Assembly (NCBI GenBank): GCA_963783335.1
Contig: CAWAND010000004.1
Span: 248,001-312,000, forward strand
DNA: 64,000 nucleotides
Reading direction: 5' to 3'
Source of the DNA: CAWAND01 sp963783335
GTDB taxonomy: Bacteria > Chloroflexota > Anaerolineae > Anaerolineales > E44-bin32
How positions within the stretch are numbered: position 1 is the first letter of the stretch; every line of letters begins with the position of its first letter. A program made the translations under genes and the position numbers. The notes under the pieces were generated by a model. It saw nothing but the letters and a program-made list of their open reading frames with translations. It was not told the origin of the DNA and did not search any database. This document shows, one piece after another, positions 52,952-62,651 of this stretch.

Positions 52952-53496
52952 CCCATGGCGCGGGGTGCGTCAGCTTGCCCTTCGCTGCCTTCATGAACAT
53001 CCCCGCTGGCCTCCTGCTCCCCACCTGACTCATGACGCTCATCCAGCCACATGCTCACCACGAGCAAGGCGACACCTACTGAAATGCTGGCATCTGCGAC
53101 GTTGAACACTGGAAACTGACCCACAGCTACGAAGTCAGTGACTGTCGAGTGGAACAGCCTGTCGGCCAGGTTGCCAAGGGCGCCGCTCAGCTGGAGAATC
53201 AGGGCCAGGCGGAGCAAGCGGTGGCCGGCCGGAATCCTTGGGTAGTAGTAGAGAATGGCGCCTGTCACGGCGATGGCCACCACGGTGAAGACCAGGCCGC
53301 CGGAAGGGAACAGCCCGAACGCTGCCCCCGTGTTCGTCCAATGCACAATTCGAAACCAATCGCTAATGGCCGCGATTGGCGCCCAGGTCTCCCCAAGGAC
53401 AAGGCGAGATCGCACAAGGTACTTCGTGACCTGGTCGATGGCGACGACCACGCCGGCTGACCCGACGAGGACAAGATAGCCTCTGACTTTCGACAT
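52948..53496 (-). CDS. lspA: Lipoprotein signal peptidase (signal peptidase II)
   Basis: LspA (182 residues) cleaves prolipoprotein signal peptides at the lipobox; several lipoproteins in this window would be substrates. It has four membrane helices, WTNTGAAFG, and the catalytic aspartates in GALGNLADRL and FNVADASISVG. The C-terminal 30 residues are a hydrophilic tail. Confidence 0.95.
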   Translation of the reverse strand: MSKVRGYLVLVGSAGVVVAIDQVTKYLVRSRLVLGETWAPIAAISDWFRIVHWTNTGAAFGLFPSGGLVFTVVAIAVTGAILYYYPRIPAGHRLLRLALILQLSGALGNLADRLFHSTVTDFVAVGQFPVFNVADASISVGVALLVVSMWLDERHESGGEQEASGDVHEGSEGQADAPRAMG

Positions 53497-53568
53497 CCTA
53501 CCTCCTGAGAAACCAGCTCTGCCCCGGTGGCCAGGGGAAGATCGCCCAATGGTAACACAGCCGGATGG

Positions 53569-56500
53569 TCACGCAGACCGCCTCCGAACCGCCTGAATAC
53601 CCAGCACAATCTCTTCACCTTCGACCATATAGGTCTCGACCCAATCTCCGCTTGGGTCCGGCGAAGGGCGCAACTCGTCGGCCAGAGTTTCTTCTCGAAT
53701 GTAGTCCGAGAAACGCGTCATTGCCTGGCGGACGCTGGCCGATGGATCGGTCTGGAACTCGACCACCACACGCTCGTCCACATTGAGGTCGGCCTGCTTC
53801 CGAAGATCTTGGATGCGGCGAACTATTTCGCGAGCCAGCCCTTCGGTGGCCAGCTCCGGCGTGATGTCCGTATCCAATGCAGCCACATATGCACCGTCGG
53901 CCGCGGCCGAAAAGCCGGATTGCGCCTCGATGCGCACCTCAACTTCAGTCGGCAAGATCTCAAGATGCTTGTCCCCGACTTCGATCTCAAGGCTTTGTCC
54001 GGCAAGAAGTCGCTGTGCGGCTGGCTCAGGCTCCAGTTCTAAGAGGGCCTTGCGGATGGCGGGAAACTCTGAGGCATACTTCTGGCCGAGCTGTTTGGGC
54101 AAGGGGTGCAGCTTGTAGGTGACCACCTCGGCCGCCGTGTCGAGCAATCGAACCGACTTCACGTTGAGCTCATCTTCGATGAGCGAGGCATAGGCGCGCA
54201 CGACGTCACGCTCTCCAGCCGCAGCTACCGCAAATGCGGCCTCAGCCAACGGTTGGCGCACCCTGGCATTGGCTTGCTGGCGAGCCGCGTGTCCTTGAGA
54301 CACCAGGCGCATGACCAGAGACATGTCAGCGCTCAACTTGGCGTTCTCCCACTCGGGGACCGCCTCCGGCCAAGCGGTGTGGTGGACGCTCTCCGGAGCC
54401 TTGGAATCCACCCTGCGAACCAGATTCTGGTAGATCGCTTCGGTGACAAACGGCACAAATGGCGCCAGGAGCCTGACAAGTGTCTCGAGCACATCGTACA
54501 GCGTCTGGTAAGCGGCGGCCTTGTCGGCGTCGGATGCCTGGCTGGCACCTGCCTTGGCCCAGAATCGACGTCGACTGCGGCGCAGGTACCAATTGCTCAG
54601 ATCGTCGATGAAGTGTGTCACGCAGGTGGTGGCCAGATCCGGCTCATAGGTTTCCAGACGCCGGGTAACTTCCGCCACGGTTTCGTTGAGACGCGCCAGG
54701 ATCCAACGATCAAGGTCACTTCGCTGGCCAACGTCCAGCGCTTCTCCGGGTGTCCAACCGTCAATATTGGCATAGGTGACAAAGAACGCGTAGACATTCC
54801 ATAACGGTATCAGGAACAATCTGCGCACCTCATCCGCCCGGTCATAGCCAAACAGGAGGTCCTTCTCCGGTTTGTGATCGCAGTACATCCAGCGCATCAC
54901 GTCGACCCCCATCCGGTCGGCGGCCTCGTTGAACTCGATCATGTTCCCCCAAGACTTGTGCATCGGCCGACCGTCCTCAGCCAGCAACGTCGCATAGCTG
55001 AAGCAGTCCCTAAAGGGAGCCTGACGCTCGAGGATCGTGCTCATCGCCAACAGACTGTAGAACCAGTTGCGGAATTGGCCTGGGAAGCTTTCGCTGATCA
55101 AGTCAGCCGGAAACCACTTGGCCCAGAGGGATCGATCTTGGTTGTAGCTCAGCGTGCTCATGGCGACGACGCCGGCGTCCAACCATGGGTTGCCGACATC
55201 TGGAATACGGTGGGATTCTTCTCCGCACTGGCTGCAAGCGATCACCACCTTGTCGATGTATGGACGATGCGGGCTGTGTCCATCAAACTCATCCCAGCCG
55301 GCTGTCGCTCGGGACCGCAGTTCCTCGCGACTGCCGATCACGTCAAAATGGCCACATGAGTCGCACACCCAGATTGGTAGGGCAAGCCCCCAGTAGCGCT
55401 TCTTTGAGATCATCCAATCGTGCATGTTCCTCAGCCAGTCGAGCTCCCGCTCCTTTCCAAATGATGGGTGCCACGCCGTTTGCTCTTCCACAACCTCCAT
55501 CATCTGGTAGCGCAGGTTGCTGGATTTCTCTTCTTCTGTGACTTCTGCATAGGGCTTGTCGAGCTGGGCTCCCATGGAGATAAACCATTCATCGACCAAA
55601 CGGAAAACAAGTTCGGAGCCGCATCGCCAGCAAACGGGATAGCGGTGGGTGTAGTCCTCGACGTTGTAGGACAACCCCTTCTCAGCCAGGTTGTCGAAAA
55701 TGGGTTTGGCAACGTCATGTACCGATTGCCCACTCAGCCAGTCAAAGCCGTCAACAAACAACCCGTTCTCCCCCAGTGGCGCGATCACAGGCAGGTCCTC
55801 GAGCTTGCTCAGGGCAAAGTCCTCAGCCCCGCATCCGGGAGCGATATGGACGATGCCTGTACCCTCATCTTCACCGACCTCGTCCCAAGCAATCACCCGG
55901 TGAGCTTCAGGGGCGCCGGAAGCGACCTGGGCTGGCAGTTCATCAAATGGCCCCGTGTATCGCCACCCCAACATGTCCTTGCCGAGAAGTTCACCATCCG
56001 CGTCGTAGCTTCCCTTGAGCATGTGCAAGGTGCCCTTGCTCAAATAGTAGGTATCCTCCCCCTGCCTGACACGGACGTAGGTGAGCTCCGGGCCGACGGC
56101 CGCCGCCACGTTGCTGGTCAGCGTCCAGGGCGTTGTCGTCCAAACCAGCAGAAATTCACCTGGACGGTCGACCAGAGGAAAACGCACGGTGACGCTCGCG
56201 TGCGTAAGCTCTTGATAGCCCTCCGTGACGATCTCATGCTGACTCAGGCCCGTACCGCAGCGCGTACACCAGGGCATGACATCCCTGCCCTTGTATATCC
56301 AGCCCCGCTCATCGCAGGACTTCAGCGCTGACCAGATGGTGTAGTTGTTTTCGTCCGAGAAGGTGAAATACGATCCGCCCATCTCCGGCATCCCGAGTCG
56401 ACCGACGATTGACTCCACCGAATCCGTCAGGCTGCCTCGTTTACTTTCGACCGTGATTTCCTGCTGCGGATCTTCTTTGAGCTTCTCGCCCAGCCAGCGC

Positions 56501-56956
56501 AGCTGCTGAGGGTCATTCCAATCCATCCAGTAACCGAGCCGTTGGCTCTGTTCGGTTTGAACGGCCGCGAATCTCAGCACACGCTCCTTGCAAAGCAGCA
56601 CAAATTCCGCCAATCCGAATTCTTCGATGTCCCGCTTGGACGAGAAACCCATCTCACGTTCGACATTGACCTCAACCCACAGACCCTGGCAGTCGAAACC
56701 GTTCTGAAAACGCAGATTGTGGCCCTGCATCGCCTTGAAGCGTTGGAACAAATCCTTGTAGGTTCTCCCCCAGCCATGATGGACGCCCATCGGATTGTTG
56801 GCCGTGATCGGCCCGTCGATAAACGACCAGCGCGGCATGTCCATGCGCAGGTCGACCGCCTTCTGAAATGCCGCGGGTAGCCTCCCAGTGGTGCAGGATT
56901 TGATGTTCGAGTTCGACGAAATCAGTTTGACTTGATACCGGATCAAATACTGGCAT
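53569..56956 (-). CDS. ileS: Isoleucyl-tRNA synthetase, with one frameshift near the N-terminus
   Basis: Corrected, the protein is about 1128 residues. The true start is ATG at 56956 (MPVFDPVSSQTDFVELEHQ), immediately after the alaX TAG. An extra base in GGG at 56875-56877 shifts the frame, after which FQKAVDLRMDMPRWSFIDGP continues. The HIGH motif reads HHGW (MGVHHGWGRTYKD) and the KMSKS loop reads MHKSWGN. The editing domain and a zinc-type CxxC pair (ACSQCGEESH) are present. It belongs to a divergent branch of bacterial and archaeal IleS. It is controlled by the T-box at 57740-58018. Confidence 0.92.
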
Positions 56957-57676
56957 CTAGGCTGCCTCCAGCTCGACGACCAGGCGCTTGTTGATGGCGC
57001 CCTTGCTCTTGTAGTCCACAATTCGAAGTTGGCCGACTTCATTTGTGTTCTTCACGTGCGTTCCCCCGTCGGCCTGCAAATCGAGTCCCTTGATCTCCAC
57101 GACACGCACTTCCTGAATGCCTTCCGGAAGCAGGTTGATCTTGGTGCGAATCAGATCCGGGATTTGGAACGCTTCCTCCCGCGGCAGGATGCGCGATGCC
57201 ACCGGATGTGCTTTGGCGACTTCTTCGTTGATGCGCGCTTCGATCTCTTGAACCAGTTCCTTCTGCATCCGCTCAAACTCAAAGTCCATCCTGCCGTGCA
57301 AGGGCTCCATGTTGCCACCCGTTACGCTCGCTCCGTAGTCAATCCAGACCACGCCACAGAGGACGTGCATCGCAGTATGGGTACGCATCAGCTGGTAACG
57401 GCGCTCCCAGTCCAACTCGCCGTGGACGCTCGCCCCTGTCTCGGGAAGGGGCGCTCCGGCTTCAAGTTCATGCCAGATCTGACCTTCACGCTTTCGAGCC
57501 CTGCGTACACTTGCTTGTCCCCCATCGAAGGTCAGCCGGCCTGCATCGGCAGGTTGGCCTCCTCCGCCAGGGTAGAACGCCGTTCGATCGAGGGCCACAC
57601 TCCCCTCTTCAACGGCGACCACCGTGGCATCAAATGCGCGCAAGTATGCATCATCGAAATAGAGAAGATCCGTCAC
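56957..57676 (-). CDS. alaX: Alanyl-tRNA editing protein AlaX
   Basis: This 239-residue protein hydrolyses misacylated tRNA-Ala. It has a short N-terminal beta domain with TAFYPGGGGQPAD and the editing domain with the metal motif THTAMHVL and GGTHVKNTNEVG; the Cys often found just before GGTH is Asp here. The GTG at 57676 lies behind AAGGAGG. It is the first gene of the isoleucine T-box operon, and its stop is directly followed by the ileS ATG. Confidence 0.9.
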   Translation of the reverse strand: MTDLLYFDDAYLRAFDATVVAVEEGSVALDRTAFYPGGGGQPADAGRLTFDGGQASVRRARKREGQIWHELEAGAPLPETGASVHGELDWERRYQLMRTHTAMHVLCGVVWIDYGASVTGGNMEPLHGRMDFEFERMQKELVQEIEARINEEVAKAHPVASRILPREEAFQIPDLIRTKINLLPEGIQEVRVVEIKGLDLQADGGTHVKNTNEVGQLRIVDYKSKGAINKRLVVELEAA

Positions 57677-57735
57677 CTTCCACCTCCTTGGCGAGCAGCC
57701 CGCGATCCGAGTTCGCGCTCTGCAGTGCAAAACGC

Positions 57736-58018
57736 AAAACTCCCGCCCCATCAGGGGCGAGAGCCAAATCTCCCGCGGTACCACCCCGCTTTCCCGCCGT
57801 CGGCGGGCGCTCAATCGAGTACGGCTGATCGCTTATACCCGCGTCCGGCTAACGTTGGACGAAACCGGCTTCCCTACTTGCTCGAGATTCAAGCGTTCAG
57901 TTCGCTGCTCCGGAGGGATATTCAGCCCACTTGCCTGCCCCGGCTCACACCATCCCGGGTTCGCTTTCAGGTCAACACGGACCTACTCGTCTCCATCATC
58001 GCATGGACATATTAGGTT
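57736..58018 (-). promoter_or_regulatory. T-box riboswitch leader with isoleucine specifier
   Basis: The T-box core GGGTGGTACCGCG lies at 57786-57774. It is followed by a 10-bp terminator stem (57763-57754 with 57749-57740) and TTTT. Upstream stem I contains GAATATCCC with AUC at 57919-57917, an isoleucine codon. Uncharged tRNA-Ile would pair with the specifier and T-box and prevent termination, which raises alaX-ileS expression. Confidence 0.93.
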
Positions 58019-58024
58019 GTCGAC

Positions 58025-58053
58025 ATTATGCCACACGGGCATGGAGGGGTCAA
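58025..58053 (-). promoter_or_regulatory. Promoter of the T-box/alaX/ileS operon
   Basis: TTGACC (58053-58048) and CATAAT (58030-58025) are 17 bases apart on the minus strand. The -35 box overlaps the stop codon of the RNase H-like gene. Confidence 0.75.
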
Positions 58054-58466
58054 TGACCGAGGACGGAGACCGATTCTTCACGCGGTTGATGGATGAGTCT
58101 CACCTTCCCGAACGACTTTAGCAAGCCCCGGGTCTCGTCTCGCAATCGCTTCATGCGAAGGTCCTTGGCCTTCCACTGCCCGGAAAGTTGGCGAATCACC
58201 AACTGCGAGTCCCCGCGGATGTCCACACTCACTTGGGCAGGATCGTCCCCGCGTCCATCAAGGAACGATAGCAGGCCGCGCAAGGCAGCTTGCAGGGTCC
58301 AGTACTCCGCCTCGTTGTTCGTGCCGTGACCAAACGTGAGACGCGTGATCTTGCCGTCCTTTGACCGCCAGGGGCGAATCCGGTATGAGCCATAGGCCGC
58401 CCCTGGGTTTCCGCGGCTGCCGCCATCAAACACGATCGCGTATGAAAGAGCGTGACTTGCGTTCAT
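58050..58466 (-). CDS. RNase H-like protein
   Basis: This 138-residue protein has the RNase HI acidic residues in IVFDGGSRGNPGAAYG, GTNNEAEYWTLQAAL and DIRGDSQLVIRQL, and the HQPREE region. It ends about where the fourth carboxylate (usually in a PREENxxAD-like stretch) would stand, so the C-terminus is short and the fourth ligand is not visible. The family degrades RNA in RNA-DNA hybrids. It lies 24 bases behind the MBL gene. Confidence 0.85.
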   Translation of the reverse strand: MNASHALSYAIVFDGGSRGNPGAAYGSYRIRPWRSKDGKITRLTFGHGTNNEAEYWTLQAALRGLLSFLDGRGDDPAQVSVDIRGDSQLVIRQLSGQWKAKDLRMKRLRDETRGLLKSFGKVRLIHQPREESVSVLGH

Positions 58467-58490
58467 GAAAGGGCCCGACCTGGGTCGCCT

Positions 58491-59339
58491 TCAGGCAACT
58501 TCTTCAGCCTTTTCCGGATACCACTTCTTGAGCAAGGCCGTGAGATTGCGCTCGTGGAGCTCTCGCGCCAAGCCGTTCAGCAGTATCCTGCTCTTGCCGC
58601 AGCTCTCGATGTCGACATCTTCGAGATAGGCCATGGGATCTTTGCGCCGGCCGGCCTTACGAACGTGTTTGCGAAGCTGATTGAGGTACTGGATGTTGGC
58701 TTTGACTGCGGTACCGACCTCGCCACGCAGCACCACATCACCATGACCTTGAATGAGACTCTCAAGTTTCAACTTGGGGATCTTCTTCAGGCTGTCCACC
58801 ATAGCATCATAGTCGCCATCCACCAGGTAGGGAACCGACATCATCACGTCCCCGGCAAACAGCACGTGCTCGTCCATCAAGTGCACCCCGATGCCGTCTG
58901 GGCTGTGCCCTGGGAGGGGGATGATTTCGACGGATCGCTTTCCAAGGCGCAGGATAACCCTACCCTGATCTACGACGACGTCAGGCAGCACGATCTCCAC
59001 GTCCCGGAACTCGGTGCCCGCCTGCTGGGCCTCCTCCAGGCCCTTGCGCCCCAGTGTGTCCAGCAGCTGGCGGCACATCGCATGACCGATCACAACCGCC
59101 CCCGGGAACCAGCTCGTGCCGAAACTATGATCGGCATGGTAGTGGGTGTTGATCACGTAACGCACCCGACTGCCGAGATCCTCTTCCAAGAAGTCACGAA
59201 TCTCTCGCGTCTCTTCAGGAAAAGCGAGCGTATCAATGAGGATCGACCAGTCAGGACCGATCACCGCTCCGGCATTCACGGAAGCATAGAGATCACTTGT
59301 GAACACATAGACGTTTTCAGCGACCCGTTCTCGAACCAT
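58491..59339 (-). CDS. MBL-fold metallo-hydrolase
   Basis: The 282-residue protein has the metallo-beta-lactamase metal motif in NTHYHADHSFGTSWF, GHAMC, the PLPGHSPDGIGVH motif and LFAGDVMM. It resembles the broad class of thioester or lactone hydrolases related to SoxH/quinoprotein relay proteins but lacks a signal peptide. The substrate is unknown. I use ATG at 59339 because the upstream codons contain the promoter. Confidence 0.88.
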   Translation of the reverse strand: MVRERVAENVYVFTSDLYASVNAGAVIGPDWSILIDTLAFPEETREIRDFLEEDLGSRVRYVINTHYHADHSFGTSWFPGAVVIGHAMCRQLLDTLGRKGLEEAQQAGTEFRDVEIVLPDVVVDQGRVILRLGKRSVEIIPLPGHSPDGIGVHLMDEHVLFAGDVMMSVPYLVDGDYDAMVDSLKKIPKLKLESLIQGHGDVVLRGEVGTAVKANIQYLNQLRKHVRKAGRRKDPMAYLEDVDIESCGKSRILLNGLARELHERNLTALLKKWYPEKAEEVA

Positions 59340-59372
59340 TATGTGAGGCTCCGCAGGGTTTGGGACGGCGGA

Positions 59373-59402
59373 AGGATAACACACAGGCAAGAAAACTGTC
59401 AA
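59373..59402 (-). promoter_or_regulatory. Promoter of the MBL/RNase H genes
   Basis: TTGACA (59402-59397) and TATCCT (59378-59373) are 18 bases apart on the minus strand, 34 bases before the ATG. Confidence 0.5.
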
Positions 59403-59477
59403 CTTTACTTGACATAACATGCTTGGGGCAGCCAAGGCGCTGCGATTGCCGGCTGGGATGGCTCCCAACGGCAGGGG

Positions 59478-60566
59478 CTAGGAGGAAGGCGGCCGGGCAG
59501 GCGCAGTGGGCGGTGGTCCTGGGGGGAGGAAGCCCTTTCGACCGGAGAATTCCACCATGTTGGTCATACCGGGGTAAACATAGAGTTCGGTGGTGAAGGG
59601 ATGACCGGCAAAGCTGATGTAGACCTCGTAGACCCCCGCCGGCAAGTCGCTCATCACAAAATCCTCGCCGTAGTGGTCATCTGGGTGGACGGTGTCCGGG
59701 GCATAAGTCAAGACATCAAAGACTTGCCCTGTATCTTTTCGAGTGACCTGAACCAGGCCCTCATCCAGCGGGCGGCCGAAGGTGTCCATGATTCTGCCTG
59801 CCAGAACCCCCCAGCCTTGGGGAGAGACTAGCCACATCTCCGGATTGCGCGTGTTGAAATATCGATTTTCTCCAAGCCTGACCTCAAAATGCAAGTGCGG
59901 GCCGCTTGCGTGCCCGGTCATGCCCACGACCCCAATTCGGTCGCCGGCGCGAACTTGCTGCCCCAGCCAGACGTCAATCCGATCCAAATGTGCATAAACT
60001 GTATACAGGGCTTGTCCTTGGTAGCCAAAGTCGTGCCGAACGGCGACCGCCAAGCCATACGGATCACTCGTATCATAGATCCCCCGATAGAGCCCATAGC
60101 CCGTCCAAACCACCTCGCCATCGCCGGCCGCCACGACCGGGGTGCCGCGGTCGGCCACAAGATCGATCCCCGTATGGGTAGGCTCATTCCCAGAATCGGT
60201 GTTGCCATACCGGTACTCGCTGTTGATGCGGTATGCGTGGTCTGAGGGGATGGGTCGACGTAAGTAGAAATGGTCAAAGGGCTGGATCGCCCATGGGGCC
60301 GGATACGGTGGTGGCGCAAGCACAAGTGCCGGAGTTGCCTGCGCCGTTGGGAAGGCCGACACGAGCCCTGGGAGGGCTGGAACAGCCGTCCAAGTTGGCG
60401 GGATGACGGGCACTTCCGTCGGCGACCAAACCGATGTTACCGAGGCGGTTTCACTGGGATGTGCGGGAGCAGCCGTTGGCGCCGGCTGGGGAGAGCAGCC
60501 CGTCAGCAGCATCAAGATTGCCGCAGCACCCAGAACAGGTGCCGCTTCACGGCTGATCGGCTTCAT
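59478..60566 (-). CDS. M23-family metallopeptidase lipoprotein
   Basis: This 362-residue protein has a lipobox (LMLLTGC), a Pro/Thr/Ala linker, and an M23 domain with the zinc motifs THTGIDLVADRG and GHASGPHLHFEV. An Ig-like/carboxypeptidase-regulatory domain follows (GRIMDTFGRPLDEGLVQVTR), then a Pro-rich tail. M23 enzymes cut peptidoglycan cross-bridges. Its ATG overlaps the stop of the beta-propeller gene by four bases, so the products may act together at the cell surface. Confidence 0.9.
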   Translation of the reverse strand: MKPISREAAPVLGAAAILMLLTGCSPQPAPTAAPAHPSETASVTSVWSPTEVPVIPPTWTAVPALPGLVSAFPTAQATPALVLAPPPYPAPWAIQPFDHFYLRRPIPSDHAYRINSEYRYGNTDSGNEPTHTGIDLVADRGTPVVAAGDGEVVWTGYGLYRGIYDTSDPYGLAVAVRHDFGYQGQALYTVYAHLDRIDVWLGQQVRAGDRIGVVGMTGHASGPHLHFEVRLGENRYFNTRNPEMWLVSPQGWGVLAGRIMDTFGRPLDEGLVQVTRKDTGQVFDVLTYAPDTVHPDDHYGEDFVMSDLPAGVYEVYISFAGHPFTTELYVYPGMTNMVEFSGRKGFLPPGPPPTAPARPPSS

Positions 60567-62482
60567 GGCGATGTTGGCAAAGGGGCGGCTGTCGGCGGCG
60601 CGGGGCTCGCTGTTGGTGTGCGCCATCGCCACCACCACGGCGTTGGGGTTGGCCGAGGTGTGTTGGTAGGCGTCAGCGTCGGCGTGCTGTAACGGGTTGG
60701 CGTGGCAATGGCCGAAGCCGGGTAGAGCTGAAGCATCGCCGTTACCCAATCCAATCCCTGCGTGTACGCGAATTCGTCGAAACGAGCACCCGCATAGAAT
60801 GTCCGCCAATTGGGAAGGGCCGGCTGGCGCTCGAATCCATAGCTGGCCGCCAGCGTAGTAAAGTCCACAAAGTAGCCCGTCGGGATCGCCTTCATTGGGG
60901 CGCCACCGCGATCGTAATGATTGGGGTCGCCGTCAAACCTGGCGCTGAAGTCCCAAGGATGCCGCCTCAGCGGCTCGCCTTCCGAGCCGTCCTGTTCGTT
61001 CGCCCGGACATACAGCCGCCAGTACGTCTGTCCGCCAATGTCCTCACGCACGACGACGAACCATCCGGCATCAAGGACGTCTTTGGCCACCGTGAAGGCC
61101 CTGCCAGTGTAGAGCCAATCGTTGTATGCGAAGCCCGGCGGGAGCGGATCATTCAGACCGACGAAAGCGTCATCGAGCCGCCCCAAGAAGTCCCATCCCG
61201 CTCGCTGGGCCACGGCTTCTCGCAGCGCCTGAAATGCCTGATTGGCGTCCCCAACAAGCGTCGCGTGCGGGGCGTTGACCCCCCGCAAGTCGACCAACGA
61301 GAGACGTCCGGCGGCCCTTTCGGGCGTCCCCGTGTCAGGCAGCCGGGCGCCTTCTGTGCCGGCCTCACCTGGTTGTGGCACGGCAACAGAAGCGTAGCCG
61401 CCCTCCGTCCAGTTGGCCCGCAGGCCTGCTCCCGGTTGGCTGACGGAGGCCGGAGATATGATGGACCCATCCAATCCATAGCCGATCAAGCGGCTCTCTT
61501 GTGCCGAGACCATCTCGGCCACAATCATGCTGCCGTCCGGCGACCAAGCCGGCGCCCTTCCCTGCCCAATCTCTACCGCAGGGCGATCAATCTGCCTCAG
61601 ATCGAGGCCTTTGATCAAATCCACTCCGCCCACATTGACTGAGAACGCGATGCGGTTGCCGTCGGGACCAAAAGCCGGTTGAACCTCGTCGACGCCCGGT
61701 GAGTGGGTCAGATTCGTGAAACGCTCCTGAGGCTGATCCAGATCGGCCATGAAGAGATCTTCTGAGCCGTCCCGATCGGAGACAAACACGATCCTCCTGC
61801 CGCCGGCGGGATCCCAAGTCGGGCTGATGTCTTTCGCGGGGTGATTGGTCAATTGGATCGGCGCTTGCCCCCCATCGACCGAAAGAATCCAGATGTCGTA
61901 GTCCGAGCCACTATAGGAGTCAAATGCAATCCAGCGTCCGTCAGGCGACCACGTCGGGTGGCCATCATACGCGGGAGTATCGGTCAGTCGCCGAACCGCC
62001 CCTGAGCTGAGATTGAGTGTGTACAAATCCCAAGCCCCGTCGCGATTGGAGGCGAATGCCAGCTGACTTCCGTCAGGACTCACAGCGGGATCTTTGTCAT
62101 CGAAATCGCCTTGCGTGAGCAATGATGGTGAGGCTTCGCCGGGCAAGGCCGCCCAAAGATGGCTGTACGCGCCCTGGCGAGCCGCATACACAATCGTCCC
62201 CAGCGGTCCTGAGCGGGTGGGCAGCGGGCTGGAGGTGAGGGAGGGCGAGGGTTCTGGCTGCGTGGAAAGAGGGCTCGGGAGGCTGTTGACCTGCGTAGCC
62301 AATGCGACCAATGTCGCCACCGAGCGGCTCTGATCGCCTTCGGTCTGCCACCTCAGACTCAGGCTTGCCCAGCCCACGGCGGCCAAGCCTACCAGGACGA
62401 CCACCAAAAAGACGCGAAAAAGCCACCTGCGGCCTTCTGGGACAGGTGTCTCTGGGTGGTCAGGAGTGGACGAAGACGTCAC
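60563..62482 (-). CDS. TolB-like beta-propeller membrane protein with an unrecognised C-terminal domain
   Basis: The 639-residue protein has one N-terminal membrane helix (about 20-43) and a Ser/Pro/Thr linker. PD40-type repeats follow (DKDPAVSPDGSQLAFASNRDG, GHPTWSPDGRWIAFDS, SPTWDPAGGRRIVFVSDRDG and others, to about residue 330). I do not recognise the next 240 residues, which contain YNDWLYTGRAFTVAKDVLDA and TYWRLYVRANEQDG. The last 45 residues are Pro/Thr-rich with a PWWWRWR cluster. Propellers of this kind bind proteins or glycans. Confidence 0.85.
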   Translation of the reverse strand: MTSSSTPDHPETPVPEGRRWLFRVFLVVVLVGLAAVGWASLSLRWQTEGDQSRSVATLVALATQVNSLPSPLSTQPEPSPSLTSSPLPTRSGPLGTIVYAARQGAYSHLWAALPGEASPSLLTQGDFDDKDPAVSPDGSQLAFASNRDGAWDLYTLNLSSGAVRRLTDTPAYDGHPTWSPDGRWIAFDSYSGSDYDIWILSVDGGQAPIQLTNHPAKDISPTWDPAGGRRIVFVSDRDGSEDLFMADLDQPQERFTNLTHSPGVDEVQPAFGPDGNRIAFSVNVGGVDLIKGLDLRQIDRPAVEIGQGRAPAWSPDGSMIVAEMVSAQESRLIGYGLDGSIISPASVSQPGAGLRANWTEGGYASVAVPQPGEAGTEGARLPDTGTPERAAGRLSLVDLRGVNAPHATLVGDANQAFQALREAVAQRAGWDFLGRLDDAFVGLNDPLPPGFAYNDWLYTGRAFTVAKDVLDAGWFVVVREDIGGQTYWRLYVRANEQDGSEGEPLRRHPWDFSARFDGDPNHYDRGGAPMKAIPTGYFVDFTTLAASYGFERQPALPNWRTFYAGARFDEFAYTQGLDWVTAMLQLYPASAIATPTRYSTPTLTPTNTPRPTPTPWWWRWRTPTASPAPPTAAPLPTSP

Positions 62483-62518
62483 GCAGTGCCAACCCTTCTG
62501 TACTCAGTGCACAACTTT

Positions 62519-62552
62519 CAAACAAAACTTGCACCCCTCGCAGGGGTGCAAG
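62519..62552 (-). terminator. Terminator behind the SDR gene
   Basis: An 11-bp perfect stem (62528-62538 with 62542-62552) and a three-base loop are followed on the minus strand by TTTTGTTTG. It separates the SDR gene from the propeller gene. Confidence 0.9.
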
Positions 62553-62651
62553 CTCAGTGCCACGCCCTGGGCCGTGTAAACCAGCGTAAAGGCGTGCCAA
62601 ACGGTTGGCAATGGGATGAAGAGGCTGGTCTCCCTCCCGGAAGCCGATCGA

